This document shows positions 52,081 to 59,708 of a stretch of DNA of 64,000 nt, in pieces (position 1 is the first letter of the stretch; every line of letters begins with the position of its first letter). A program made the translations under genes and the position numbers. The stretch spans positions 1 through 64,000 of the forward strand of contig NZ_JOGX01000035.1 in assembly GCF_000719555.1 (NCBI RefSeq). Direction: 5' to 3'. The stretch comes from Streptomyces sp. NRRL F-5727. Its GTDB lineage: Bacteria; Actinomycetota; Actinomycetes; Streptomycetales; Streptomycetaceae. The notes beneath the pieces are model-generated. The model made no database searches and was not told the DNA's origin. It saw only the letters and a list, made by a program, of their open reading frames with translations.

Positions 52081-52707
52081 ATGAGCGATGTGGCTGGGGT
52101 CCCGACCCCCGACAAGACCGACGACGACTTCTGGACCGCCCTCTCGAACCTGGTGGAGCCTCCGTACAGCGAGCCCGTGCAGGACGACGCCTTCACCATG
52201 GACGAGCACGTCCACGACGCCGTCCGCGACCTGGCGGAGCGGATCTCGACCCGCCTGCTGGCCTACCGCGCCGCCGGCAAGTCCCCCGATCCCGTCCTCA
52301 TGGCCGCGCCCGACGTCCAACTGGCGCTCCTGCGCGCGCTGTACGAGGCCAAGCAGTCCGTCGACCGGCTGGCGGAGAGCGCCGCCACCGTCGCCGGCCG
52401 CAGCGGCGCGAACTACGCGCAGCTCGGGGCCGCCTGGGGCGGCATCAAGCGGCAGTCCGCCCGGCTCAAGTGGCCCCACGCCGTCGTCAGGAAGTCCGCC
52501 AGCGAGTCCATCCCGCTCCACTACGCGGGCGGCACCGCCGTCGTGCACCACGACGCGGACGCCGACGCCTGGTGGTACACCGCCACCGCCGCCGACCAGC
52601 AGGAGAAGGAGTCCGAGCCGGTCCACGGCAGCTACGCGGAGGCGATCGCCGGAGCGACCGAGTTCCTCCTCGCGCACACGACGCCCGGCCGGCCCGCGTC
52701 CGGGTGA
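52081..52707 (+). CDS. Uncharacterised protein with HTH-like segment, probably leaderless
   Basis: The 208-residue soluble protein has a helical N-terminal two-thirds and a small C-terminal beta segment (DADAWWYTATAADQ). Residues about 100-125 (AGRSGANYAQLGAAWGGIKRQSARLKWP) resemble the W-x-x-IG-x-x-LG-x-s-RQAA recognition helix of a common actinobacterial DNA-binding motif. A -10 box sits six bases before the ATG and there is no ribosome site, so translation is likely leaderless. The two CGACA-N8-TGTCG palindromes at the promoter suggest it represses itself and perhaps the divergent nucleoside hydrolase gene. The family is not recognised. Confidence 0.6.
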   Translation: MSDVAGVPTPDKTDDDFWTALSNLVEPPYSEPVQDDAFTMDEHVHDAVRDLAERISTRLLAYRAAGKSPDPVLMAAPDVQLALLRALYEAKQSVDRLAESAATVAGRSGANYAQLGAAWGGIKRQSARLKWPHAVVRKSASESIPLHYAGGTAVVHHDADADAWWYTATAADQQEKESEPVHGSYAEAIAGATEFLLAHTTPGRPASG

Positions 52708-52711
52708 CCGG

Positions 52712-53011
52712 TCAGAGCGGGACGTCCCCGCAGCCGTACCCGCCCTCGCCCGGGTCCTCGCCCTCCGTGCGGCGGATGCGGCGGTGCTTCTGTGACGGCG
52801 ACGCGGGATAGCGGGACAGCAGCGTGTCCAGCTTCGCGAGGGCGGTGGCCGTGGCCATGAGGACGAGCGCGGTCGCCGCGAGGCCGACGCCGACGTGCAG
52901 GCCGCTCGCGCTCAGGACCACGCCGATCCCGAGGCTCGCCGGGACCCCGAGGCCGGCCACGGCCACCTGGAGCACCTCCAGCCGTTTGCGCGCGCCGAAC
53001 CGGCCGGCCAT
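52712..53011 (-). CDS. Small membrane protein
   Basis: This 99-residue protein has two hydrophobic stretches (VAVAGLGVPASLGIGVVLS and HVGVGLAATALVLMATATAL) and a polar, basic C-terminal tail (RYPASPSQKHRRIRR). AAGGGAA lies 8-9 bases before its ATG. It ends 5 bp from the stop of the convergent HTH gene. Unknown function; similar two-helix proteins are common in Streptomyces. Confidence 0.55.
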   Translation of the reverse strand: MAGRFGARKRLEVLQVAVAGLGVPASLGIGVVLSASGLHVGVGLAATALVLMATATALAKLDTLLSRYPASPSQKHRRIRRTEGEDPGEGGYGCGDVPL

Positions 53012-53028
53012 AGCGGTTCCCTTCGCCG

Positions 53029-53078
53029 TGAGCGATGAGCGATGAGCGATGAGCGGTGAGCGGTGAGCGGGTGAGCCG
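53029..53078. repeat. Heptanucleotide tandem repeat TGAGCGA/G
   Basis: About six copies of TGAGCGA or TGAGCGG follow one another 17 bp upstream of the small membrane protein start. A 7-bp unit could slip and alter spacing to a promoter. Confidence 0.75.
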
Positions 53079-53273
53079 CGAGCAAGGAGCGGTGACGTGC
53101 CCGTGCCGGGGGTGGTTCCCGCCTCCTCGTGGCGGAACACGCCCCTCCGCGCGCTCCCCGGGCCGCGCGCGTGCGCCGACGCCCCCGTGGGCGGATCCTG
53201 GAAGGGACGGGGGAGCAGCGCCCCGGGCGCGTACGGCACCGGCGGCGCCCACCGGCGTGCGAGGAGGCAGACC

Positions 53274-53573
53274 ATGACACGGAACCTGGAATGGAGGGTC
53301 GGCCTGGAGCTGAGCGAGGACGCGGGCAGGACCAAGGCCGAGGCCCGCCTCGACACGGGGACGGCGACCTTCACGGGGCACGGCACGGCCCGCTGCAACC
53401 CGGCGGACACGGACGTGCCGGCCATCGGGGACGAGCTGGCGGCGAGCCGGGCCATGAAGGACCTGGCGGGCAAGCTCATGCGGGAGGCGAACCGGGAGAT
53501 GGACGCGGCCGGCGCCGGGACCGTACCGCAGCACACGGGCCCCGGATACGGCTGGCCGGAGGCGGTCTCCTGA
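53274..53573 (+). CDS. DUF1876 family protein
   Basis: The 99-residue protein WRVGLELSEDAGRTKAEARLDTG...GTARCNPADTDVPAIGDELAASRAMKDLAGKLM fits the DUF1876 family, small dsRBD-like alpha/beta proteins common in Streptomyces and of unknown function. GAGGAGG lies 6 bases before the ATG. It is a single-gene unit ending in a strong shared terminator. Confidence 0.82.
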   Translation: MTRNLEWRVGLELSEDAGRTKAEARLDTGTATFTGHGTARCNPADTDVPAIGDELAASRAMKDLAGKLMREANREMDAAGAGTVPQHTGPGYGWPEAVS

Positions 53574-53591
53574 GGAGCCCGCCGCCCCGCG

Positions 53592-53624
53592 CCACGGCCC
53601 CCGGGCTCCTTCCGGGGGCCGTGG
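53592..53624. terminator. Shared bidirectional terminator
   Basis: Perfect 13-bp arms (CCACGGCCCCCGG and its complement) with a 7-base loop lie between the DUF1876 and CBS-BON genes, which converge. Confidence 0.8.
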
Positions 53625-53689
53625 TCCGTTCGGGCCCGGGGCGGACCGTCCGGTCCCCCGGCGGTCCGTCCGGTTCCCCGGCGGTCCGC

Positions 53690-54286
53690 TCAGTCCCGGG
53701 ACGGCTCCACGACCAGGTGGTCGACGACCTCGACCACCCCGTCGACGGACTCGCACAGGCGCCGGAGCAGCGGGACGAGGTCCGCGCGGCCCACGGTGCC
53801 GCTGAGCGTGACCCGGCCCTCGTCGACGTCGATGTGGACGGCGGCGGGGGAGAGGCCGAGGATGCGGACGACCACGTCCTCGCGGATCTCCTCCTGGATC
53901 GCGCGGTCCCGGCGCAGGAAGAGCTGCAGCAGGTCGCTGCGGCTGAGCACGCCGATGAGCCGCCCGCCCGCGTCCACGACCGGCAGCCGCTTCACCCGGT
54001 GCCGCTCCATCAGCCGGGCCGCCTCGACCGCCGTCCAGGAGGGGCGGGCGGTGTGCACCGGGCTGGACATCATCGCCTCGGCGGTGCTGGGGCCGTCCTT
54101 GGCGGTGTGCCGCCGCAGCAGGTCCGCCTCGGAGACCACCCCCACCGGCCGGTTCTCCTCGTCGACGACCGGCACCGCCGTGATGCCGTACTCGTCGAGG
54201 AGCCGCGCGATCTCCTTGAACGGTGTCCCGCGCTGGACCGCGACCGCCGTCGGGGTCATCAGGTCCGCCACACTGCGGTGCCTCAT
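53690..54286 (-). CDS. CBS-pair protein with C-terminal BON domain
   Basis: The 198-residue protein has two CBS motifs (VADLMTPTAVAVQRGTPFKEIARLLDEYGITAVPVVDEENRPVGVVSEADLL and AMMSSPVHTARPSWTAVEAARLMERHRVKRLPVVDAGGRLIGVLSRSDLL) and a C-terminal BON domain (VVVRILGLSPAAVHIDVDEGRVTLSGTVGRADLV). CBS pairs bind adenine nucleotides; CBS-BON proteins are common, stress-linked and of unknown function in Actinobacteria. The chosen start MRHRSVADLM matches relatives; an upstream ATG at 54322 is in frame. Confidence 0.85.
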   Translation of the reverse strand: MRHRSVADLMTPTAVAVQRGTPFKEIARLLDEYGITAVPVVDEENRPVGVVSEADLLRRHTAKDGPSTAEAMMSSPVHTARPSWTAVEAARLMERHRVKRLPVVDAGGRLIGVLSRSDLLQLFLRRDRAIQEEIREDVVVRILGLSPAAVHIDVDEGRVTLSGTVGRADLVPLLRRLCESVDGVVEVVDHLVVEPSRD

Positions 54287-54405
54287 CGTCCGTTCCGTCC
54301 CTTCTGCGGGTGACGGTTCCATGATCCCGCATCCGTCGCGCGCGGCGTGCGGGAGGGGTGGGGAACGGGGGTGCGAAGACGTCTTGTGGGCGGGACGGGT
54401 CCGTG

Positions 54406-54427
54406 GTTACCTGCGAGTTACCTCCGG
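54406..54427. promoter_or_regulatory. 11-bp direct repeat GTTAC-N6-GTTAC
   Basis: Two GTTACCT units exactly 11 bp apart lie 38 bp before the 54465 gene. The spacing and sequence fit a GlnR/MtrA-type box of OmpR-family regulators. Confidence 0.55.
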
Positions 54428-54464
54428 TAAGTCCTCGTCCCGTCAAGGAAAGAGAGGCACCCCC

Positions 54465-55748
54465 ATGCCCTCGGCACGTACGACCCGGACCCGCCGTCTC
54501 GCGGTCGCCCTCGCCGCCTCCCTCACGGCCTCCCTCACCCTCCTCGCCCCGGCCGTCGCCGCGCCCCCGGCCGCGGCGCCCGCGACCCCCGCGGCGGAAG
54601 GCCCGCTCCAGGAGGTGATGTTCGTCGGCAACAACTGGGACGGCACCGCCGACGTCATCGCCGCCCGCGGCGACTTCCACCGCATCGGCCGGCTGAACGT
54701 GGTCCCCGACAAGGAGGAGCGCCTCCGCGAGATCTACCTCAACCCGGTCAAGCTCGCCTTCTTCCTCGGCGTCCGCAGCGGGCCGGGCGAGGGGCACGAC
54801 CAGTTCGTCGACGACATGTACGCCACCCCGGACGGCGCCTCCATGGTCGTCTCGCGGCCCAGCTTCGCCGACGTGGTCTCCCTCGACCTGCGCACCGGGC
54901 GGATCAACTGGCGCTTTCCCGTGGCCGGTTACCGTGCCGACCACATGGCCGTCTCACCCGACGGCACCCGCGTCGCCGTCTCCGCCTCCACCGCGAACAC
55001 CGTCCACGTCCTCGACATCGCCACCGGCCGCGAAGTCGGCAGCTTCAAGACCGGCGACAAGCCCCACGAGAACGTCTTCACCTCCGACGGGCGCCTCTGG
55101 AACATGTCCATCGGCGAGGTCACCACCGCCCTCGACGCGCCCTGGCTCGACTGGACCAAGGGCGACCGCAGGATCACCGTCGTGGACGCCACCACCTTCG
55201 AGACCGTCCGCGTCGTCGACATGCGTTCCCGCCTCGACGCCTTCGGGCGCGACGACCTCTCCGACGCCGTCCGTCCGCTCGTCTTCACCCCCGACGAGAA
55301 GAAGCTCTACTTCCAGGTCTCCTTCCTCAACGGCTTCCTGGAGTACGACGTCGAGAGCGACCGCGTCACCCGGCTGAAGACCCTGCCGGGCAACCCCGCC
55401 ACCGACCCGGATCGCACCACCTGGGTCAACGACTCGCGCCACCACGGACTTTCGATCAGCCCCGACGGGCGCAGACTGTGCGTCGCCGGGACCATGGACG
55501 ACTACGCCACCGTCGTGGACCGCGAGACCCTGAAGCAGGGCCCGCTCGTCCCCACCAGCAAGCCCTACTGGGCCACCGTCAGCGGTGACGGACGGGCCTG
55601 TGTCGTCTCGGAGAGCGGCGCCGACCGGGTCAGCGCCATCGACTTCGCCACCGGCGAGCGCGTCGCGACGGTGGCGGTCGGCGACCACCCCCAGCGCGTC
55701 AGGCTCGCCCGGGTCCCCGCCGACTGGTCGTCCCCCACGGCGAACTGA
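54465..55748 (+). CDS. Secreted YncE-type beta-propeller protein
   Basis: The 427-residue protein has a signal peptide ending near APAVAAPPA and then repeating 40-45-residue blades with SPDGTRVAVSASTANTVHVLDIATGREVGSF-type sequence, the YncE/YVTN propeller pattern. It probably has seven blades and a binding rather than catalytic role outside the cell. AAGGAAAGAGAGG precedes the ATG. A GTTAC direct repeat upstream suggests a two-component regulator. Confidence 0.83.
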   Translation: MPSARTTRTRRLAVALAASLTASLTLLAPAVAAPPAAAPATPAAEGPLQEVMFVGNNWDGTADVIAARGDFHRIGRLNVVPDKEERLREIYLNPVKLAFFLGVRSGPGEGHDQFVDDMYATPDGASMVVSRPSFADVVSLDLRTGRINWRFPVAGYRADHMAVSPDGTRVAVSASTANTVHVLDIATGREVGSFKTGDKPHENVFTSDGRLWNMSIGEVTTALDAPWLDWTKGDRRITVVDATTFETVRVVDMRSRLDAFGRDDLSDAVRPLVFTPDEKKLYFQVSFLNGFLEYDVESDRVTRLKTLPGNPATDPDRTTWVNDSRHHGLSISPDGRRLCVAGTMDDYATVVDRETLKQGPLVPTSKPYWATVSGDGRACVVSESGADRVSAIDFATGERVATVAVGDHPQRVRLARVPADWSSPTAN

Positions 55749-55770
55749 CGGACCCTCGGGACAGCCGGAA

Positions 55771-55804
55771 GGGCCGGCCGGATCGCCTTCGATCCGGCCG
55801 GCCC
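55771..55804. terminator. Strong shared terminator
   Basis: Perfect 15-bp arms (GGGCCGGCCGGATCG and its complement) with a CCTT loop lie between the convergent propeller and dipeptidase genes. Confidence 0.85.
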
Positions 55805-55825
55805 CTCCTCGTCGTCGCCTGACCC

Positions 55826-55845
55826 GTCCGCTCCTGCGAGCGGAC
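55826..55845 (-). terminator. Second hairpin directly after the dipeptidase stop
   Basis: GTCCGCTC and GAGCGGAC arms with a CTGC loop abut the dipeptidase stop codon. Confidence 0.6.
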
Positions 55846-57921
55846 TCAGGAACGGGCGACCGTCACCTCGTGGAGCGAGTAGCCCCACTGCGTGGCCCGC
55901 CGCTCCCCGTGGATCCGTACGTAACGGGCGGGCGTGGAGGCGAACACGGCCGTGTCGAAGCCTCCGTCCCCCGCCTCCGTCGACCACACCGACCGCCAGC
56001 TCTCGCCGTCCTCGGAGACCTCGATCCGGTACTGCCGGGCGTAGGCCCGCTCCCAGTCCAGCGTCACCCGGCCGACCCGCCGGACCTCGCCCAGGTCCAC
56101 CCGGAGCCACTGGTCGTCCGACCAGTCGCTCGCCCAGCGGGTGCCGGTGTCCCCGTCGAAGGCGCGCCCGGAGGCGTAGCTCGTGAACGGGTGCCACTCG
56201 GCGGAACTGGCCGACGTGGGCCTCCCCGCCGCCAGGTTCTCGCCCGGCTCGTGCCGCTCGGTCGCCCGCCAGGTCCGCAGGTAGGACTCGGCGCCCAGGG
56301 CCAGGTCCCCGATCACCTCGGGGCCGCCCGGGGTGAGCCGGATCTGCTCGATCCAGTCCGGCACGAGACCCGCGTGCGCGGCGCCGTCCGTGTTGAGGTC
56401 CCAGGTCCGCTCGCCGGTCACCTGCCGGTCGAGGACGGTGCCGCCGTCGAAGCTGCGGTACGGGTACGTCACCGCGTTCGGGGCGTCCGGGCCGACCGGG
56501 CCGGGCCAGCCGCCGACGCCGTTCATGTCGGTGCCGTAGCCGAGGCCGACGCCGTACTTCTCGCGCAGCTCGGCCTTCCCGTTCGCCTCGCCGATGAAGC
56601 CGCCCGCGCTGTGCATGTACGGAGCGGTGAACCCGCCCAGCTTGTACAGGCGTTCGGTCCAGTCGAGGTCCATCCAGCTGTGCGTGGAGAGCACGCCCGG
56701 GTACTCCTCGGCCTCCAGCATGTCCAGCGCCCGGCCGGCCGCCTTCACGCTCATGTGGTCGAGCTCCAGCATCATGCCCCGCTCCATCATGCCCCGGAGC
56801 GCGTACTCGCCGAGCCGGGTGAGCCCGCGGGTGTTGCAGCGCGCGTCGGAGGCGTAACTCGGCACGCTCACCCCGGCGGGCAGCTTCTCCGCCATGGCGG
56901 CGGGCGCCACGAGGCCGATCGGGTTGTCCTGCTGCGGGCCCGCGCACCGCTCGGTCGCCCAGAAGGTGCCGGTGGACAGGAACTGGCCGATGTTCACCGC
57001 CACACCCGTGGTGCCGCTGTCGAAACGGACCCCGCACAGGGCGTTGTCGAACTTGTGGCACAGGAACATGCTGCGCACCCCGAGCCGGTACAGCTCGTCC
57101 AGACCGCGGTCGATGTCCGCCTGGTCGCACTGGGCCACGTCGAGGATCTGCTTGCAGCCGAACGGTTCCGAGGTCTCCACGCCGAGGACGACGGCGAGCT
57201 TGCCCTGCTCGACCACCGACCGCGCCTGGTCGGCGCTGGTGACGATGCGGAACCAGCCCTTGCCGGGGCCGCCGAACATCGCGTCGACGTAGTCCTGCAT
57301 CTCGTACGTCTTCCGGGCCTCCAGCCGGATGGCCTCCATCTCGTCGCACCCGCGGTCCCGGGGCATGATCGAGCACAACAGGCCGTTGGAGACCAGGTCG
57401 TTAACGAGGACCCGCTGGCCGCCGCGCCAGGCGCGCTCCAGCCAGGCGTAGTAGTTCTGCTGGTGGGTCAGCGAGTTGTGCGCCGGCCAGTCGGCGAACG
57501 TCGGCCAGCCGTCCGGGTCGTGCTTCCCGTTCGCGCCGCCGGTCAGGTTCTCGAAGAGGGCGCCGGAGCCGTCCGGATAGTGCTCGGGACAGTCCTTCAG
57601 GGCGTCGGCCACGCCCGCCGTCGAGAACGGCTTGCCGCAGATCAGCCGGCCGCCGAAGCCCTCGTTGGACATCACGTGGTTGTGCGCGTCGACGAAGCCG
57701 CGCACCCGCCCCTGGGCGTCGGTGCCGGTGAACGGCGCGCCCGTGGCGTTGACCTGGGAATCGGGCGCCGGCCGGGCGGCCGGCTCCCACCACGGCGCGT
57801 CGGCCGCGGGGACGGGCGCGGCGCCGAAGAGCACCGCCGCGAGGGCGAGGAAGAGGGACACGAGACCGAGGCGGCGTGTCCCGCGGAAGGGGGAAGTGCT
57901 TCGGGTGGTGCGTGGGGTCAT
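55846..57921 (-). CDS. Secreted membrane-dipeptidase-like amidohydrolase with C-terminal F5/8-type-C domain
   Basis: The 691-residue protein has a signal peptide (LGLVSLFLALAAVLFGAAPVPAADA), a large TIM-barrel amidohydrolase domain with the metal motif VDAHNHVMSN near residue 65 and LELDHMSVKAAG and VLSTHSWM later, as in renal/membrane dipeptidases. From about residue 570 it has a discoidin-like F5/8-type-C (CBM32) domain: NLAAGRPTSASSAEWHPFTSYASGRAFDGDTGTRWASDWSDDQWLRVDLGEVRRVGRV. The domain usually binds carbohydrate. The protein may trim peptides while docked on a glycan. The ATG has GGAGG 10 bases upstream. Confidence 0.85.
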   Translation of the reverse strand: MTPRTTRSTSPFRGTRRLGLVSLFLALAAVLFGAAPVPAADAPWWEPAARPAPDSQVNATGAPFTGTDAQGRVRGFVDAHNHVMSNEGFGGRLICGKPFSTAGVADALKDCPEHYPDGSGALFENLTGGANGKHDPDGWPTFADWPAHNSLTHQQNYYAWLERAWRGGQRVLVNDLVSNGLLCSIMPRDRGCDEMEAIRLEARKTYEMQDYVDAMFGGPGKGWFRIVTSADQARSVVEQGKLAVVLGVETSEPFGCKQILDVAQCDQADIDRGLDELYRLGVRSMFLCHKFDNALCGVRFDSGTTGVAVNIGQFLSTGTFWATERCAGPQQDNPIGLVAPAAMAEKLPAGVSVPSYASDARCNTRGLTRLGEYALRGMMERGMMLELDHMSVKAAGRALDMLEAEEYPGVLSTHSWMDLDWTERLYKLGGFTAPYMHSAGGFIGEANGKAELREKYGVGLGYGTDMNGVGGWPGPVGPDAPNAVTYPYRSFDGGTVLDRQVTGERTWDLNTDGAAHAGLVPDWIEQIRLTPGGPEVIGDLALGAESYLRTWRATERHEPGENLAAGRPTSASSAEWHPFTSYASGRAFDGDTGTRWASDWSDDQWLRVDLGEVRRVGRVTLDWERAYARQYRIEVSEDGESWRSVWSTEAGDGGFDTAVFASTPARYVRIHGERRATQWGYSLHEVTVARS

Positions 57922-58000
57922 GGTCGCGAAGCCTCCGGTCGATGGGGGTGTACCGGGCGCCCCGAGGATCGCGGTGCGGAAGGTCTGAGTCAAGGGTCCG

Positions 58001-58012
58001 GGTCAAATGACC
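58001..58012. promoter_or_regulatory. Inverted repeat GGTCA-AA-TGACC upstream of the dipeptidase
   Basis: The repeat lies 80 bp before the dipeptidase start, within outer TCAA and TTGA pairs, and overlaps a TTGACC -35-like box. It lies directly after the TetR gene and is its most likely target. Confidence 0.5.
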
Positions 58013-58054
58013 TGTTGAAGAGAACGCCGCCGCCCGGACCCCGCCTCCCGCGCT

Positions 58055-58648
58055 TCAGCCCTCGATCAGCCGAACGAGCTGATCAGCCGTCAGTTCCAGT
58101 TGCTCCGCCGCCGCTTCCTCGTCCCCGAGCACCAGGTACTGGAGCGTCATCCCGTCCACCGCCGCCGCCAGGTGGCGCGCCAGCGTCGCCACCGGAACCT
58201 TCGGCTCCGCCCCGCGCACCGACCCCACCTGCTCCACCAGCGCCGTCGCCGAGCGCACGTACTGCTCGTACTGGGCCCGGGCCAGATGCTCGAAGCCCGG
58301 CTCGCGCAGCGCGTACTGGGTGAGGTCGTACGTCAGCATGTGCTCGCCCGGATGCGCGGTGACGTCCTCCCAGTACGTCCGCAGCGCCGCCCGCACGGTC
58401 TCGCGCAGGGTCGCGCGCGGCTCGACCGCCTTCATGACCCGTGCCACGTAGTCGCCGATGATCGTCTCTATGGCGGCCTCCAGGAGGGCCTGCTTGGAGT
58501 CGAAGCAGTAGTGGAAGACGCTCAGCGAGACGCCGGCCTCGGCGGAGATCGACCGGGTGGTGGTCCTGGCCACCCCGTCCCTGGTCATCGCCCTGATCGC
58601 CGCCTCGACCAGCTGTCGGCGTCGCTCCGCCGACGGCATCCGCGCCAT
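58055..58648 (-). CDS. TetR-family regulator
   Basis: The 197-residue protein has the TetR HTH LVEAAIRAMTRDGVARTTTRSISAEAGVSLSVFHYCFDSKQALLEAAIETI and a C-terminal helical ligand domain of the BetI/TetR_C_6 kind. GAGGAGGAAGC precedes the ATG. It ends 134 bp before the dipeptidase gene on the same strand and probably regulates that gene through the 58001 repeat. Confidence 0.86.
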   Translation of the reverse strand: MARMPSAERRRQLVEAAIRAMTRDGVARTTTRSISAEAGVSLSVFHYCFDSKQALLEAAIETIIGDYVARVMKAVEPRATLRETVRAALRTYWEDVTAHPGEHMLTYDLTQYALREPGFEHLARAQYEQYVRSATALVEQVGSVRGAEPKVPVATLARHLAAAVDGMTLQYLVLGDEEAAAEQLELTADQLVRLIEG

Positions 58649-58970
58649 GCTTCCTCCTCGGGTCCGGGCGTCAGGGTAACCGCCCGCCGTTCCGGCCCGC
58701 CCGGCCCCTCCACTCGGCCCCGCGCCGGACCGAAGGGTGACGAAAGGGACGCCACCGGTGCCAGTCATTTCGTATGGAAAACGCATGTGGAATGGTGTCG
58801 AATTCATTTCGCGGACCGTTTCCGTTCGCGTAGGTCTTTTTCGGGCCGAATTCTTTCGGACGGCCCCCGACGTTACCCGCGGGTTTGGTCCATCCATTCC
58901 GACAACATCGTTAACATCCGTGCGGGGCAGGCCGTCAGGGGGACGGCTCCGCCGCGATGGGGGAGCAGAG
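58649..58970. other. 322-bp AT-richer gap between divergent TetR and response-regulator genes
   Basis: GC content drops to roughly 60 percent here. I see a small hairpin (CCGAA-TTCT-TTCGG at 58846-58859) and AACATC repeated 9 bp apart near 58905. The response-regulator frame stays open upstream to 58737, but without a ribosome site, so I do not call an extension. Confidence 0.5.
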
Positions 58971-59666
58971 ATGCAGGTGCTCGTGGTGGAAGACGACACG
59001 CGGATCGCCGAGGCGCTGACCGAGGCATTGCAGAGATTCGGACACGACGTCGACTGGGTCGGCAGCGGAGCCGAGGCGTTGAAGGCCGCGCACCGCACCG
59101 AGTTCGTCCTGTTGGACCTGGGGCTGCCGGACCTGGACGGGCAGGAGGTGTGCCGGCGCGTACGAGAGACCTCCGCCGTCCCCATCATCGCCGTCACCGC
59201 ACGGTCCGAGGAACTCGACCGCATCCTGCTGTTACAGGCCGGTGCGGACGACTACCTGGTCAAGCCGTACAGCATGCGCGAACTGCTGGCGCGCATGGAC
59301 GCGGTCGCCCGGCGCGTGCACGCGCCCGCCCGGGCCGAGCGGTCCGCGGGCACCGGCGGCGAGGACGAACTCTGCGCGCTGGGACCGCTGCTGGTGGACC
59401 TGCGGACGCGCATGGTGCAGCTGGACGGCGAGCTGGTGCACCTGACCCGCCGCGAGTTCGACCTGCTGGCCGCCCTCCTTGACGACGCCGGCGCCGTCAA
59501 GGGCAGGGACGACCTGATCAACGAGGTGTGGGACCCCAACTGGCACGGCTCCACCCGGACGCTCGACGTCCACATCGGCTCGCTGCGGAGCAAGCTCGGC
59601 GGCCGGGAGTGGATCCAGTCGGTGCGCGGCGTGGGCTTCCGCCTGGTCCTGCCCGACCGGCACTGA
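58971..59666 (+). CDS. OmpR/PhoB-family response regulator
   Basis: The 231-residue protein has a receiver domain with Asp49 (FVLLDLGLPDLDG) as phosphorylation site and Lys98 in YLVKPYS, then a winged-helix C-terminal domain (LVHLTRREFDLLAALLDDAGAVKGRDDLINEVWDPNWHGSTRTLDVHIGSLRSKLG). Such regulators bind direct repeats with an 11-bp step. GGGAGCAGAG ends right at the ATG. A sensor-kinase gene follows after 42 bp, then an MmpL gene and an acyl-CoA dehydrogenase gene whose promoters share CTGCA direct repeats. Confidence 0.92.
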   Translation: MQVLVVEDDTRIAEALTEALQRFGHDVDWVGSGAEALKAAHRTEFVLLDLGLPDLDGQEVCRRVRETSAVPIIAVTARSEELDRILLLQAGADDYLVKPYSMRELLARMDAVARRVHAPARAERSAGTGGEDELCALGPLLVDLRTRMVQLDGELVHLTRREFDLLAALLDDAGAVKGRDDLINEVWDPNWHGSTRTLDVHIGSLRSKLGGREWIQSVRGVGFRLVLPDRH

Positions 59667-59708
59667 CCGACGACCGACATGACCGGACGATGAAAGGGGA
59701 GTTCTGTC

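Noticed and set aside
53056..53277. A plus-strand ORF after the heptamer repeats
   Set aside because: Only composition keeps it open; it shows no domain and no ribosome site, and DUF1876 begins within its end with a clear GAGGAGG.
58737..58970. An N-terminal extension of the response regulator
   Set aside because: The frame is open but has no ribosome site, and the receiver domain starts immediately after the 58971 ATG, as in its relatives.
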